The translations under genes were made by a program, and so were the position numbers. DNA of 20,234 bases from the NCBI GenBank assembly GCA_964348535.1, contig CAYGDB010000010.1, positions 1 through 20,234 on the forward strand, written 5' to 3'. Origin of the DNA: JBGPJO01 sp964348535 (lineage in GTDB: Bacteria; Patescibacteriota; Minisyncoccia; Phycocordibacterales; JAKFXT01). Under the pieces are notes generated by a model, which did not search any database, was not told the DNA's origin, and saw only the letters and a list, made by a program, of their open reading frames with translations. Of the stretch, positions 4,587 through 12,170 are shown piece by piece (position 1 is the stretch's first letter; the number at the start of each line of letters is the position of its first letter).

Positions 4587-6572
4587 ATGGAAAGCAGAAA
4601 AAAGCAAAATTATAAAGGTTACAAATCTAAGTTACCTGGAAAATTCAAACACCCACTAAAGCCAAGCGACAAAATATACGAGGGTGTTCTTAGTGTTACT
4701 TCACGCGGGACTGGATATGTTTCTGTCTTAAATTTTGATGATGATATAGAAATTTCTCCTGAAAAAGTGGGAGTGGCCTTTCACCGTGACACTGTTGCCG
4801 TTCACCTGCTCAATCAAAAAAGAGGCGAAAGAATTCAAGGTGAAATAATAAAAGTGGTTAAACGCTCTCGGGTTCGTTTTGTTGGGACCGTAATTGCCGA
4901 AAAAGGGGAAACAATAATAACTCCGGACGATAAAAAACTTCCTGCGAAATTTTCTTTAAAAACAAAAGTCTCTGAAGGGCAAAAGGTTTTATTTGAACTG
5001 AAAGAATGGAACTCATCAAAGGAAATACCCGAAGCCTCTGTTTTACGTGTTCTTGGAGCCAAAGGAAATAATGACGTAGAGATGGAAGCTATTGTTCTTG
5101 AACGCGGTTTCAATGCCACTTTTGAACCGGAGCTAATAAATGAAGCGGAGGCAATAAGAAAAAAATCCAAACTTGAATCAGAGAACACCCTTAAAAATAG
5201 GAGGGATTTCAGGGAAGTTACCACGATTACCATTGACCCCGCTGACGCCAAAGACTTTGACGACGCTCTTTCATTTAAAGAACTTCCAAACGGAAACTTT
5301 GAAATAGGAATCCATATTGCCGATGTCGCCCACTATCTCCTGCCAAAAAGCGCGCTTGATGTAGAAGCTCAAAAGCGCGGGGTTTCGATATATCTTGTGG
5401 ATAGAACAATTCCCATGCTTCCTGAGGCTCTTTCAAATGATTTGTGCAGTTTAAATCCAAACGAAGACAAGCTGGTTTTTTCGGCTGTTTTTGAAATGAC
5501 TAAAGATGGAAATATAGAGAGCAGATGGTTTGGTCGTTCTGTAATTTGTTCCGACAGAAGAATGGCCTACGAAGAAGCGCAAGAATTGATTGAAGGCAAG
5601 GCAGACACTCTTTCACCCGCTATTAAAACTCTAAATGAAATAGCGAAAAAGTTAACCGCAAAGCGTTTTAAGGACGGAGCAATTTCTTTTGAACAAGATG
5701 AGGTAAAATTCGAACTTGATGACCAGGGTCGTCCTGTTAGAGTATTTCGCAAAACAAGAAAAGACGCTCATAAATTGGTGGAGGAATTCATGCTTTTGGC
5801 TAACAAAGAAGTGGCCACTTTTGTAAGTAATCTGCATAAACAAAAAAAGATTGAACCGATGTTTGTCTACAGGATTCATGATTATCCTAATGAGGAAAAA
5901 ATAACCGAGCTTGGAATTTTTCTAAAAGCGGTGGGATATGAGATGAAGACCGAAAAAGGGCAGGTAACGGCAAAAGATTTAAACGCTCTTTTTAAACGGA
6001 TAGAGGGAGAGGCCGAGGAAGGAATTATTAAGATGGCGTCTATTCGTTCCATGGCCAAGGCTATCTACTCCACCAAAAACATCGGACACTTTGGATTGGG
6101 TTTCAAATACTACACCCACTTTACCTCCCCCATCCGCCGTTACGCAGATGTTTTGGTCCATCGCCTCCTTCAGAAAAATCTTTTGGGCGAGAAAGTTTCC
6201 AAAGAAGAATTTATTTTTTACGAAAAAATGAGCGCTCAAGTAACGGAGTCGGAAATCAGGGCGACCGAGGCCGAGCGTGATTCAATTAAACTAAAGCAGG
6301 TTGAATATATGTCAGAGAGAGTCGGACAAATTTTTGACGGAGTTATTTCAGGCATAACAGAGTGGGGCATTTACATGGAAGAAAAAGAAACAAAATCCGA
6401 GGGTATGATAAAAATCCGAGATTTAGGAAAAGATTATTTTAATTTGGATAAAAAAAGCTACAGCTTGGTGGGTGAAAAAACCAAGAAAAAATATTCTCTC
6501 GGCGATTCTCTAAAATTTAAAGTGGTAAAAGCCGACGTTGAAAGAAAAACTCTTGATTTCGCCTTGGTCTAA
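4587..6572 (+). CDS. rnr: Ribonuclease R (RNase II/RNB family, 661 aa)
   Basis: RNase R is a processive 3'-to-5' exoribonuclease that degrades structured RNA and takes part in rRNA and tmRNA-linked decay. The order is: basic N-terminus (1-28), cold-shock-like RNA-binding domains (about 29-160), RNB catalytic domain (about 205-530) and C-terminal S1 domain (about 575-661, 'GQIFDGVISGITEWGIYM'). The RNB motif 'TIDPADAKDFDDALSF' (215-230) carries the metal-binding aspartates, and 'HFTSPIRRYADVLVHR' near 510 is the second signature. It is slightly shorter than E. coli RNase R and lacks its long Lys-rich C-terminal tail. It is transcribed alone and converges on smc, with only 56 nt between them and no obvious terminator. 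Confidence 0.96.
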   Translation: MESRKKQNYKGYKSKLPGKFKHPLKPSDKIYEGVLSVTSRGTGYVSVLNFDDDIEISPEKVGVAFHRDTVAVHLLNQKRGERIQGEIIKVVKRSRVRFVGTVIAEKGETIITPDDKKLPAKFSLKTKVSEGQKVLFELKEWNSSKEIPEASVLRVLGAKGNNDVEMEAIVLERGFNATFEPELINEAEAIRKKSKLESENTLKNRRDFREVTTITIDPADAKDFDDALSFKELPNGNFEIGIHIADVAHYLLPKSALDVEAQKRGVSIYLVDRTIPMLPEALSNDLCSLNPNEDKLVFSAVFEMTKDGNIESRWFGRSVICSDRRMAYEEAQELIEGKADTLSPAIKTLNEIAKKLTAKRFKDGAISFEQDEVKFELDDQGRPVRVFRKTRKDAHKLVEEFMLLANKEVATFVSNLHKQKKIEPMFVYRIHDYPNEEKITELGIFLKAVGYEMKTEKGQVTAKDLNALFKRIEGEAEEGIIKMASIRSMAKAIYSTKNIGHFGLGFKYYTHFTSPIRRYADVLVHRLLQKNLLGEKVSKEEFIFYEKMSAQVTESEIRATEAERDSIKLKQVEYMSERVGQIFDGVISGITEWGIYMEEKETKSEGMIKIRDLGKDYFNLDKKSYSLVGEKTKKKYSLGDSLKFKVVKADVERKTLDFALV

Positions 6573-6628
6573 GACGCTAAATGCGTGCTGTGTTTATCTA
6601 GTGTCTGATGTCTAATTATCTAGGAATT

Positions 6629-8878
6629 CTACTTCGCCACCTCCACCGCTTCTTCGAACTTTACCGAAAGAAGTTTGGAGATACCATCACTTCCCATTGT
6701 GACACCGTAGAGAATCCCCGCCCGGCTCATAGTTTCTCTGTTGTGAGTAATTAAAATAAGCTGGGAATATTTTGAAAGATTTTCTATCATGTCTCCGTAT
6801 TTTTTTGAATTGGCTTCGTCCAAGGCCGCGTCGGTTTCATCCAAAATTATAAAGGGTGGAGGATTAACTTGAGAAATGGCAAAAAGAAGGGCGATAGAGG
6901 TCAACGCTCTTTCTCCGCCCGAGAGCATCTGAAGCCCTTTGACTCTTTTGTTTGGCAGAGAGATAGAGATATCTATTCCCTCTTCCGTTTTTATCTCTTC
7001 GTCTTCTTCTCCAAACTCGTCAAATTCGCTTACTTTGCGTTTCCTTTGGTCGCGTTCGGAAACCAAAAGCGACGCGTGTCCTCCACCAAACATCATCACA
7101 AAAAACTTTAAAAACTGATTGTTTATTTTTTCAATTCCGGTTTTGAATTCAATATTAAGTTTATCCGTCAAATCCGCTATGAGCTCTTTTAGAGATTCGG
7201 CAGATTTTTCAAGGTCGGCGGTTTCTTTTGAAAGAAATTCATCGCGTTTTTTGACGTCTTCATACTCGGACAAAAGATCAGATCCGCCCGCCCCACCCGC
7301 TTCCTCAAGACGAATCTTCACTCTTTCAATTTTCTTTCTACGTTCTTCCTGAACAATCCTTTCCTCCAGAGTATGACTATCCGGAAGTTCAAAATCGGAA
7401 TATCTTATGGCTTCAAAACCGCACAAAGTCTGAGCTTCCATAATTTCCGCCTTAAAAGATTCTTCATCACGATTAAGGCGATCTTCTTCGGAGGACAAAT
7501 TTGCCAAGATAAGAGAAAGTTCAGAGCGTCGGTTCATAAGAGAAAACATTTCTCTTTCCGCTTCTCGTCCTTTTGTCCTGCCTTCCTCTATCGAAAATCT
7601 TATTGTTTTGTATCTTTTTTCAGTTTCTTTGCTCTCTTCTTCAAGCTCCCCCTCTTTTTTTTCCAAAGAAACTTTTCTCTCTTTAAGAGACAATATTTCT
7701 TCTTTAAGAGTTTTTAATCCATCGGATTTAACATTTCTTTCTGATTTTAAAGTGACGAAGTCTTTTAATATAGAAACAATCTCCGATATAAAATTCCTAA
7801 GAGAAGAAAGATTATTTTCTTTTTCGGCTTTTTTAAAAATTTCCTCTCCCAGATTTTTAAGATGTTCAATGTCAGAAAGCGGGACTGTTACAGTTCCGCT
7901 ATTTTCAATATCTTTTAACCCTCTTTCAAGAGAACGCTCTTCGGCGAATATTGCGCCATCAAGCCGACTTATTTCCCTTCTTGCGATATCAAGTTCATTT
8001 TGAATTTTTTGCAAATCGCCTTCAACTGAAAGCAAATCCTTGCTCTTTGTGTCGGCTAATTCAGATAAAGCGAGCTCTTTTTTTACTTCCTCCAAACGTT
8101 TATCATTTCTGGTTTTTTCTTCAAATGGCGATTCTTTGTCTTTTTTAATTTTTTCTCTTGTTTCAAAACAATACCTTTCTTCACTCTTCAAATATTCCTT
8201 ATACATTAAAATAAGCTCCTCGCGTAAACTTTCAGCCCGTTTTAATTTTTCAACCTGTTTTTCAAGAAAACGAATATGCGGACCTATTTCTTTTCTAAGA
8301 GCGTTCACTTGGGCGATATTTTCGTTGGTTTTACCAAGCTTCCTTTCACTTTCCAATCTCTTGTATTGGTAAATCTTCAAACCAAGAGCATCCTCAATCA
8401 TTTCTTTGCGTTCTTTTATAGAAGCGTTCAGTATTCTATCGGCTTCTCCTTGAGAAATGATGTGGTGTCCCGATGCCCCAATATTGGCTTGGGCCAAAAA
8501 CTCAAACACATCTTTAAGACGAACTTTGCTTCCATTTAAAAGATATTCGTTGGTCCCATCTCTGTAAACAATCCTTTCCATAATCACTTCAGAAAAATCA
8601 ACATTGAAAATTTTTTGACTATTATCAAAAGTCAGACGAACACTCGCCCTCCCGAGTTTTCCTGAAGCGCTTGAACCGCCAAAAATCAAATCTTCCCCGC
8701 GTTTTCCGCGCATGCTTTTTATGGACTGCTCTCCCAAAACAAAGCTAAAAGCCTCAGCCACGTTTGACTTACCAGAACCATTCGGCCCGACAACCGCCAC
8801 TATGGGACAACCAAACTGAAGCTCGCTTTTTTTGGCGAAGGATTTAAAACCGTTTATTTCAAGCGACTTAAGATACAT
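6629..8878 (-). CDS. smc: SMC-family chromosome segregation ATPase lacking a recognisable hinge (749 aa)
   Basis: This is an SMC ATPase that with kleisin partners shapes and segregates the chromosome. The N-terminal half of the head has Walker A 'GPNGSGKSN' (31-39), a Q-loop near 143 and 'NASIKERKEMIEDALG'. The C-terminal half has the signature 'LSGGERALTS' (653-662) and Walker B 'FIILDETDAALDE' (677-689). Between them lie coiled coils at about 170-325 and 375-565. Usual bacterial SMCs are about 1,150-1,200 aa, with long coils and a roughly 150-residue hinge. Here the centre (about 325-375, 'SGTVTVPLSDIEHL') is only some 50 residues and shows no glycine-rich hinge motif. The -10 TATAAT ends 7 nt before the ATG, implying a leaderless mRNA. 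It lies next to rnc, a common pairing. Confidence 0.93.
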   Translation of the reverse strand: MYLKSLEINGFKSFAKKSELQFGCPIVAVVGPNGSGKSNVAEAFSFVLGEQSIKSMRGKRGEDLIFGGSSASGKLGRASVRLTFDNSQKIFNVDFSEVIMERIVYRDGTNEYLLNGSKVRLKDVFEFLAQANIGASGHHIISQGEADRILNASIKERKEMIEDALGLKIYQYKRLESERKLGKTNENIAQVNALRKEIGPHIRFLEKQVEKLKRAESLREELILMYKEYLKSEERYCFETREKIKKDKESPFEEKTRNDKRLEEVKKELALSELADTKSKDLLSVEGDLQKIQNELDIARREISRLDGAIFAEERSLERGLKDIENSGTVTVPLSDIEHLKNLGEEIFKKAEKENNLSSLRNFISEIVSILKDFVTLKSERNVKSDGLKTLKEEILSLKERKVSLEKKEGELEEESKETEKRYKTIRFSIEEGRTKGREAEREMFSLMNRRSELSLILANLSSEEDRLNRDEESFKAEIMEAQTLCGFEAIRYSDFELPDSHTLEERIVQEERRKKIERVKIRLEEAGGAGGSDLLSEYEDVKKRDEFLSKETADLEKSAESLKELIADLTDKLNIEFKTGIEKINNQFLKFFVMMFGGGHASLLVSERDQRKRKVSEFDEFGEEDEEIKTEEGIDISISLPNKRVKGLQMLSGGERALTSIALLFAISQVNPPPFIILDETDAALDEANSKKYGDMIENLSKYSQLILITHNRETMSRAGILYGVTMGSDGISKLLSVKFEEAVEVAK

Positions 8879-8885
8879 TCCCGAT

Positions 8886-8891
8886 ATTATA
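8886..8891 (-). promoter_or_regulatory. smc -10 box, leaderless arrangement
   Basis: A perfect TATAAT on the minus strand (8891-8886) is followed by 7 nt and the smc ATG. No convincing -35 or ribosome binding site is present. Confidence 0.5.
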
Positions 8892-8941
8892 ACAAAAAAA
8901 TTGCTCCCGCCTAAAAATGCGGAGTGGTAAATTCCATCTCT

Positions 8942-9637
8942 TTATCCCCACCCCTTTTTCTTAAGACCATTTTGAGCGGCGGACTGCTCCGCTTCTTGTT
9001 TGGAATGCCCTTGCCCTTCAGCGATTAAATCTTCACCGAGAAATACCGCAACCGTGAAGTGTTTGTAATGATCCGGCCCTGCTTCAGATACGGAGCGATA
9101 AGATGGTGTAATGCCGGTTTCTTCTTGAGCTTTCTCCTGAAAATGACTCTTGGCGTCAAGCCAGAGTTTCCCTTTTACAATATTATCTGTAAGAGGAAAA
9201 ATAGTTCTTTCAATGAATTTCGCCGTGGCGGCATAACCTTGGTCAATAAACATCGCCCCTACCACCGCTTCGTAAGTGTTCGCCAGAATATATTGTCTAG
9301 CTCTGCCCGTATCTTTTGACTCCCCTTTTGAAAGAAGCAAGAATTTTTCCATACCGATTTTTTGGGCAATGTCAGATAAAGTGTTGGAATTGACCAGAGC
9401 CGAGCGATATGAGGTTAAATCGCCCTCCGGTTTGGCTGGAAATTTATCGTAAAGATATTCCGTTATTATCAGCTCCAAAACGGCATCGCCTAAAAACTCA
9501 AGGCGTTCATTGTGCTCTATATTTAGACGCTTATGCTCATTAATATATGAGCGGTGAGTAAAGGCCTGCTTTAAAAGGTCTTTATTTTTAAATTCAAATT
9601 CTAAAACTTTTTCACATTGGCTGAAATCTATCGGCAT
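8942..9637 (-). CDS. rnc: Ribonuclease III (231 aa)
   Basis: RNase III cleaves double-stranded RNA, including rRNA precursors. The catalytic domain has the signature 'ERLEFLGDAVLELI' (about 44-57), with the conserved metal-binding Glu and Asp, and the second site 'ANTYEAVVGAMFIDQGY'. The C-terminal double-stranded-RNA-binding domain (about 158-231) has 'DAKSHFQEKAQEETG', 'FTVAVFLGEDLIAEGQG' and 'SKQEAEQSAAQNGL'. Length is normal for the family. It lies upstream of smc on the same strand, 63 nt apart. Its 128-nt leader contains a hairpin that could be a target for its own product, as in E. coli. Confidence 0.97.
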   Translation of the reverse strand: MPIDFSQCEKVLEFEFKNKDLLKQAFTHRSYINEHKRLNIEHNERLEFLGDAVLELIITEYLYDKFPAKPEGDLTSYRSALVNSNTLSDIAQKIGMEKFLLLSKGESKDTGRARQYILANTYEAVVGAMFIDQGYAATAKFIERTIFPLTDNIVKGKLWLDAKSHFQEKAQEETGITPSYRSVSEAGPDHYKHFTVAVFLGEDLIAEGQGHSKQEAEQSAAQNGLKKKGWG

Positions 9638-9656
9638 AAATTTTGCCCCGCCCTAA

Positions 9657-9699
9657 AACATAAAATGCAAGATACCAGTAACACCCTGGGTTTTATGTT
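9657..9699 (-). promoter_or_regulatory. Leader hairpin upstream of rnc
   Basis: AACATAAAA (9657-9665) pairs with TTTTATGTT (9691-9699), enclosing CCAG/CTGG (9675-9678 with 9686-9689). It lies 19 nt before the rnc start. No T-run follows on the minus strand, so it is not an intrinsic terminator. It may be a site for RNase III self-regulation. Confidence 0.45.
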
Positions 9700-9765
9700 C
9701 TATTTCGTAAGGCCATTAGCTTATATAAGTCCTTTTTAGCATTAAAAAGTCTTTTACGCAAATAT

Positions 9766-10689
9766 CTAAACTTTTTTAGAAAGTTCTTTTTTATGTGATT
9801 TCTCCGAAAGCAAAGTGATAGCTTTTGTCACAACGGGTAAAATGTCTTCATAAAAATTTAAGTTTAGAATGTCGGACAATTTAAACCATTGAGTAGCATC
9901 CAATCCTCCTTTCTTCTTTAGAGTAATTTCTTTGAAAGGCGCTCTAGCTAAAAAATAGACGACCTGTTTTCTGATTTTCCCTTTTTCAGGGTCGGAAGCT
10001 ACGTATTCATTGCTTCCGAGCTTGTCTTCAGTTTTTACAGCAAGGCCGATTTCTTCTTGAACAACACGGACGATGCCATCTTCTAGAGATTCGTCTTCGG
10101 CCACATGCCCCTTTGAAAGAGTCCAATGTCCAAAAATATCATGAACAAGAGCTAAATAAATACCGTCATGTTCGGCATAGACAATGGCACCGACCAGTTT
10201 TTCAATCGGCATTTTTTCAAAAGGAATATCCAAAATTTTTTTTCTTTTTGAAAACTCGTTCTTTCCCGGCTCCCCCATTTCCTTATAAACCGCACCCAAA
10301 ACTCCATTGACGAATTTGCCACTGTTTTCTCCGCCATAGGATTTCGCCATTTCAATGGCCTCATTTATCGCAACTTTTGCCGGCACCTCTTTTCTATCTG
10401 AAAAAAGAAGCTCATAGAGTCCGATTCTAAGAATATTTCTGTCTACTATTGAAATTTTTTCAATCGGCCAATCAGGAGCGGCTTTTTCTATTATTAAATC
10501 CAAATCGGAACGCTTTGAGAGAGACCCTCTCCCAAGCTCTTCCATAAAAGGCAAGTCACCGGCGTTATTTGCAAAATTTTCAGCATTTCGGTGGGTAATT
10601 TCCACTATCATATCATCAGACAATCCCATAAAATCCCATTCAAAAAGAGATTGTAAGACTACCGCTCTTGATATGTGCCTATTGGCCAT
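9766..10689 (-). CDS. nusB: NusB antitermination factor fused to a Nudix hydrolase domain (307 aa)
   Basis: The start at 10689 (MANRHISRAVVLQSLFEWD) is where NusB homology begins; the longer frame is low-complexity. Residues 1-138 are NusB, which with NusE/S10 binds boxA in rRNA leaders. It shows 'DWPIEKISIVDRNILRIGLYEL' (split over 73-94), 'PAKVAINEAIEMAKSYGGE' and 'FVNGVLGAVYKE'. Residues about 150-295 form a Nudix domain. Its Nudix box spans 194-216 (G-x5-E-x7-R-V-x-x-EE-x-G-L), keeping the metal-binding EE but with Val instead of Glu in the RE pair. NusB alone is about 140 aa, so this is a true in-frame fusion. The substrate of the Nudix part is unknown. It is downstream of rpmF. Confidence 0.9.
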   Translation of the reverse strand: MANRHISRAVVLQSLFEWDFMGLSDDMIVEITHRNAENFANNAGDLPFMEELGRGSLSKRSDLDLIIEKAAPDWPIEKISIVDRNILRIGLYELLFSDRKEVPAKVAINEAIEMAKSYGGENSGKFVNGVLGAVYKEMGEPGKNEFSKRKKILDIPFEKMPIEKLVGAIVYAEHDGIYLALVHDIFGHWTLSKGHVAEDESLEDGIVRVVQEEIGLAVKTEDKLGSNEYVASDPEKGKIRKQVVYFLARAPFKEITLKKKGGLDATQWFKLSDILNLNFYEDILPVVTKAITLLSEKSHKKELSKKV

Positions 10690-10778
10690 TTTATTTTTTA
10701 AATGAAAGAACCATTTTAGAAACCAAACAAAGAAATGAAACAAAGACTTCGAAACAAAAACCTTTTCTCCCAATTTTT

Positions 10779-11027
10779 CTATTCGGGTGTTTTTTCTGTT
10801 TTACCTTCGGCAAATGCTCGCTTTTTCATTTTAGCATCTTTTTTTACAGCTTGCATAGCAACGTCCACAACCACTCTGCCATTATACTTGCCGCAAGACG
10901 GGCAAGCGCGATGGGGTGGACGCATGGCTCCGCAATCAGAGCACTTTGAAAAACGTCCGCCTAAAAGAGCGTGGTGACTTCGGCGGTTTGCCGTATGAGC
11001 TCTAGTATGTCGCATTCGTACTACCAT
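10779..11027 (-). CDS. rpmF: 50S ribosomal protein L32 (82 aa)
   Basis: L32 is a small zinc-ribbon protein of the large subunit. 'RMRHTRAHTANRRSHHAL' is the basic N-terminal rRNA-binding segment, followed by 'KCSDCGAMRPPHRACPSCGKYNG', here broken as C29-x2-C32 and C43-x2-C46, the zinc ligands. The C-terminal 25 residues are Lys-rich and longer than in most L32. The start at 11027 fits a promoter whose -10 lies 8 nt upstream, so the leader is nearly absent. An alternative ATG at 11015 would remove MVVR. It is followed 89 nt later by nusB. Confidence 0.95.
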   Translation of the reverse strand: MVVRMRHTRAHTANRRSHHALLGGRFSKCSDCGAMRPPHRACPSCGKYNGRVVVDVAMQAVKKDAKMKKRAFAEGKTEKTPE

Positions 11028-11035
11028 ATCTAAGG

Positions 11036-11063
11036 ACTATATCAGAAATAGAATTATTGGCAA
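11036..11063 (-). promoter_or_regulatory. rpmF promoter
   Basis: On the minus strand, TTGCCA (11063-11058), a 16-nt spacer and TATAGT (11041-11036) are followed by 8 nt and the ATG. The mRNA would be leaderless or nearly so. Confidence 0.65.
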
Positions 11064-11064
11064 G

Positions 11065-11099
11065 TAAAATGGCGACTCACTTATGCATGAGTCGCCAAA
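11065..11099 (-). terminator. Intrinsic terminator of the 95-aa gene
   Basis: TGGCGACTCA (11070-11079) and TGAGTCGCCA (11088-11097) form a 10-bp stem with an 8-nt loop, followed on the minus strand by a short TTTTA. It overlaps the upstream edge of the rpmF promoter region and separates the two genes. Confidence 0.7.
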
Positions 11100-11122
11100 T
11101 TCCGAAGATGTTTCGAACAAAA

Positions 11123-11410
11123 TTAGAGATCAGTTCCCTTCATCGTATCCGGATTTTCTATCACCCGAATGCCATTATGGTAACGGGATATGATTTGTCC
11201 ATTATCCATCATTTTGCGCAGGGCTTTTTGGGCGTCTTCCAATTGAGGCCCACTAAAGCCTATAACCGTTGGGACTTTTAATGATATCCCTCCATTGTCA
11301 TAAACAGCAATAAATTTTGGAGGTCTCACTTCACAAGTTCTAGGCTTCTTTAAAAGAGGCCTTGTAATATTTGACAGGTTCCCAATATCACTCTTTCTCG
11401 CATAACTCAC
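11123..11410 (-). CDS. Unknown small protein (95 aa)
   Basis: I do not recognise this family. The start is GTG at 11410, supported by AAGGGGGT 4 nt upstream. The N-terminus is basic ('RKSDIGNLSNITRPLLKKPR'). The middle has a strand-like 'KFIAVYDNGGISLKVPTVIGFSG', and the end a helix 'QLEDAQKALRKMMDNGQI' followed by 'ISRYHNGIRVIE', which could be a small alpha/beta or winged-helix-like unit. It is a single-gene unit with its own terminator. Its upstream region has TTGACA (11463-11458) and an inverted repeat at 11429-11444. Confidence 0.7.
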   Translation of the reverse strand: MSYARKSDIGNLSNITRPLLKKPRTCEVRPPKFIAVYDNGGISLKVPTVIGFSGPQLEDAQKALRKMMDNGQIISRYHNGIRVIENPDTMKGTDL

Positions 11411-11428
11411 GCAAACCCCCTTAAATTT

Positions 11429-11444
11429 TTGTGTTCCGACACAA
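11429..11444 (-). promoter_or_regulatory. Inverted repeat upstream of the 95-aa gene
   Basis: TTGTGT-TCCG-ACACAA is a perfect 6-bp inverted repeat with a 4-nt spacer, between a TTGACA box (11463-11458) and the ribosome binding site. It could be an operator or a leader hairpin. The -10 box is not clear. Confidence 0.35.
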
Positions 11445-11478
11445 TGTACAGAACTGATGTCAAATCTAACATACTTAT

Positions 11479-12069
11479 TTAAAATTTCAAATTCTTTAAA
11501 AAGCTAAGGCGGTGGATATCTGAAACTCCATATTTTTTAATTTTCTCGATATGTTTTTTTGTGCCGTACCCTTTATGTTTTTCAAATTCGTACAACGGAA
11601 ATATTTTCGACTGACGCTTCATATAATTATCCCTGCAAACTTTGGCAACGATTGAAGCCATGGCTATTATTTTTTCTTTTTCGTCCCCGCGAATAATAGT
11701 TTTTTGATTTTTAAACTCTATTGGCGCTTTTAGAGAACCGTCTAAAAGCACCTCGCATTTCATAGGCTGAAGAGAAAGTTTATGAAGAGACCTGGATAAA
11801 GCTGTCTCAATCGCCCAAACAATTCCTTTCTTATCTATCACGCCATTGCCCACAAGAGAGACAGAATAAAGAATTGATTTGGAAAGTCCGTCAATCTTTT
11901 TAAAACATTCCTCACGAAGATTTTCAGAAGTTTTTTTTGAGTCTTTTAAACCTTTAAACTTTTTTAAAGTAGATTTATAAAATCTTTTTTCTATAGCAAC
12001 AGCCGCCACGCAGACAGGTCCCGCAAGAGGTCCTCGTCCCACTTCATCAATACCGATGACATACTTCAT
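11479..12069 (-). CDS. rnhB: Ribonuclease HII (196 aa)
   Basis: RNase HII removes ribonucleotides from DNA and cleaves RNA-DNA hybrids. The DEDD active site is visible: 'GIDEVGRGPLAGPV' (6-19) with the first Asp and Glu, 'LKDSKKTS' (about 41-48), 'LLDGSLKAP' (about 107-115), and 'DEKEKIIAMASIVAKVCRD' with the last Asp. 'HKGYGTKKH' and 'HRLSF' near the C-terminus complete the signature. Length is normal. It is divergent from dnaE with a 101-nt shared upstream region. A TAAATT 7 nt before the ATG may be a leaderless -10. Confidence 0.96.
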   Translation of the reverse strand: MKYVIGIDEVGRGPLAGPVCVAAVAIEKRFYKSTLKKFKGLKDSKKTSENLREECFKKIDGLSKSILYSVSLVGNGVIDKKGIVWAIETALSRSLHKLSLQPMKCEVLLDGSLKAPIEFKNQKTIIRGDEKEKIIAMASIVAKVCRDNYMKRQSKIFPLYEFEKHKGYGTKKHIEKIKKYGVSDIHRLSFLKNLKF

Positions 12070-12136
12070 AATTTATAATTTACAGTAAAGAATGGCGAAT
12101 GGGAATGAAGTGTTGATTGTGTATTTTAACTAAAAG

Positions 12137-12164
12137 TTGTTGGTTGTAAGTTGTTGGTTATAAT
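12137..12164 (+). promoter_or_regulatory. dnaE promoter, leaderless arrangement
   Basis: TTGTTG (12137-12142), a 16-nt spacer and a perfect TATAAT (12159-12164) are followed by 6 nt and the ATG at 12171. The region is a tandem direct repeat of about 14 nt (AAGTTGTTGGTT with GT/AT), so part of the promoter arose by duplication. Confidence 0.65.
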
Positions 12165-12170
12165 AGCTTA

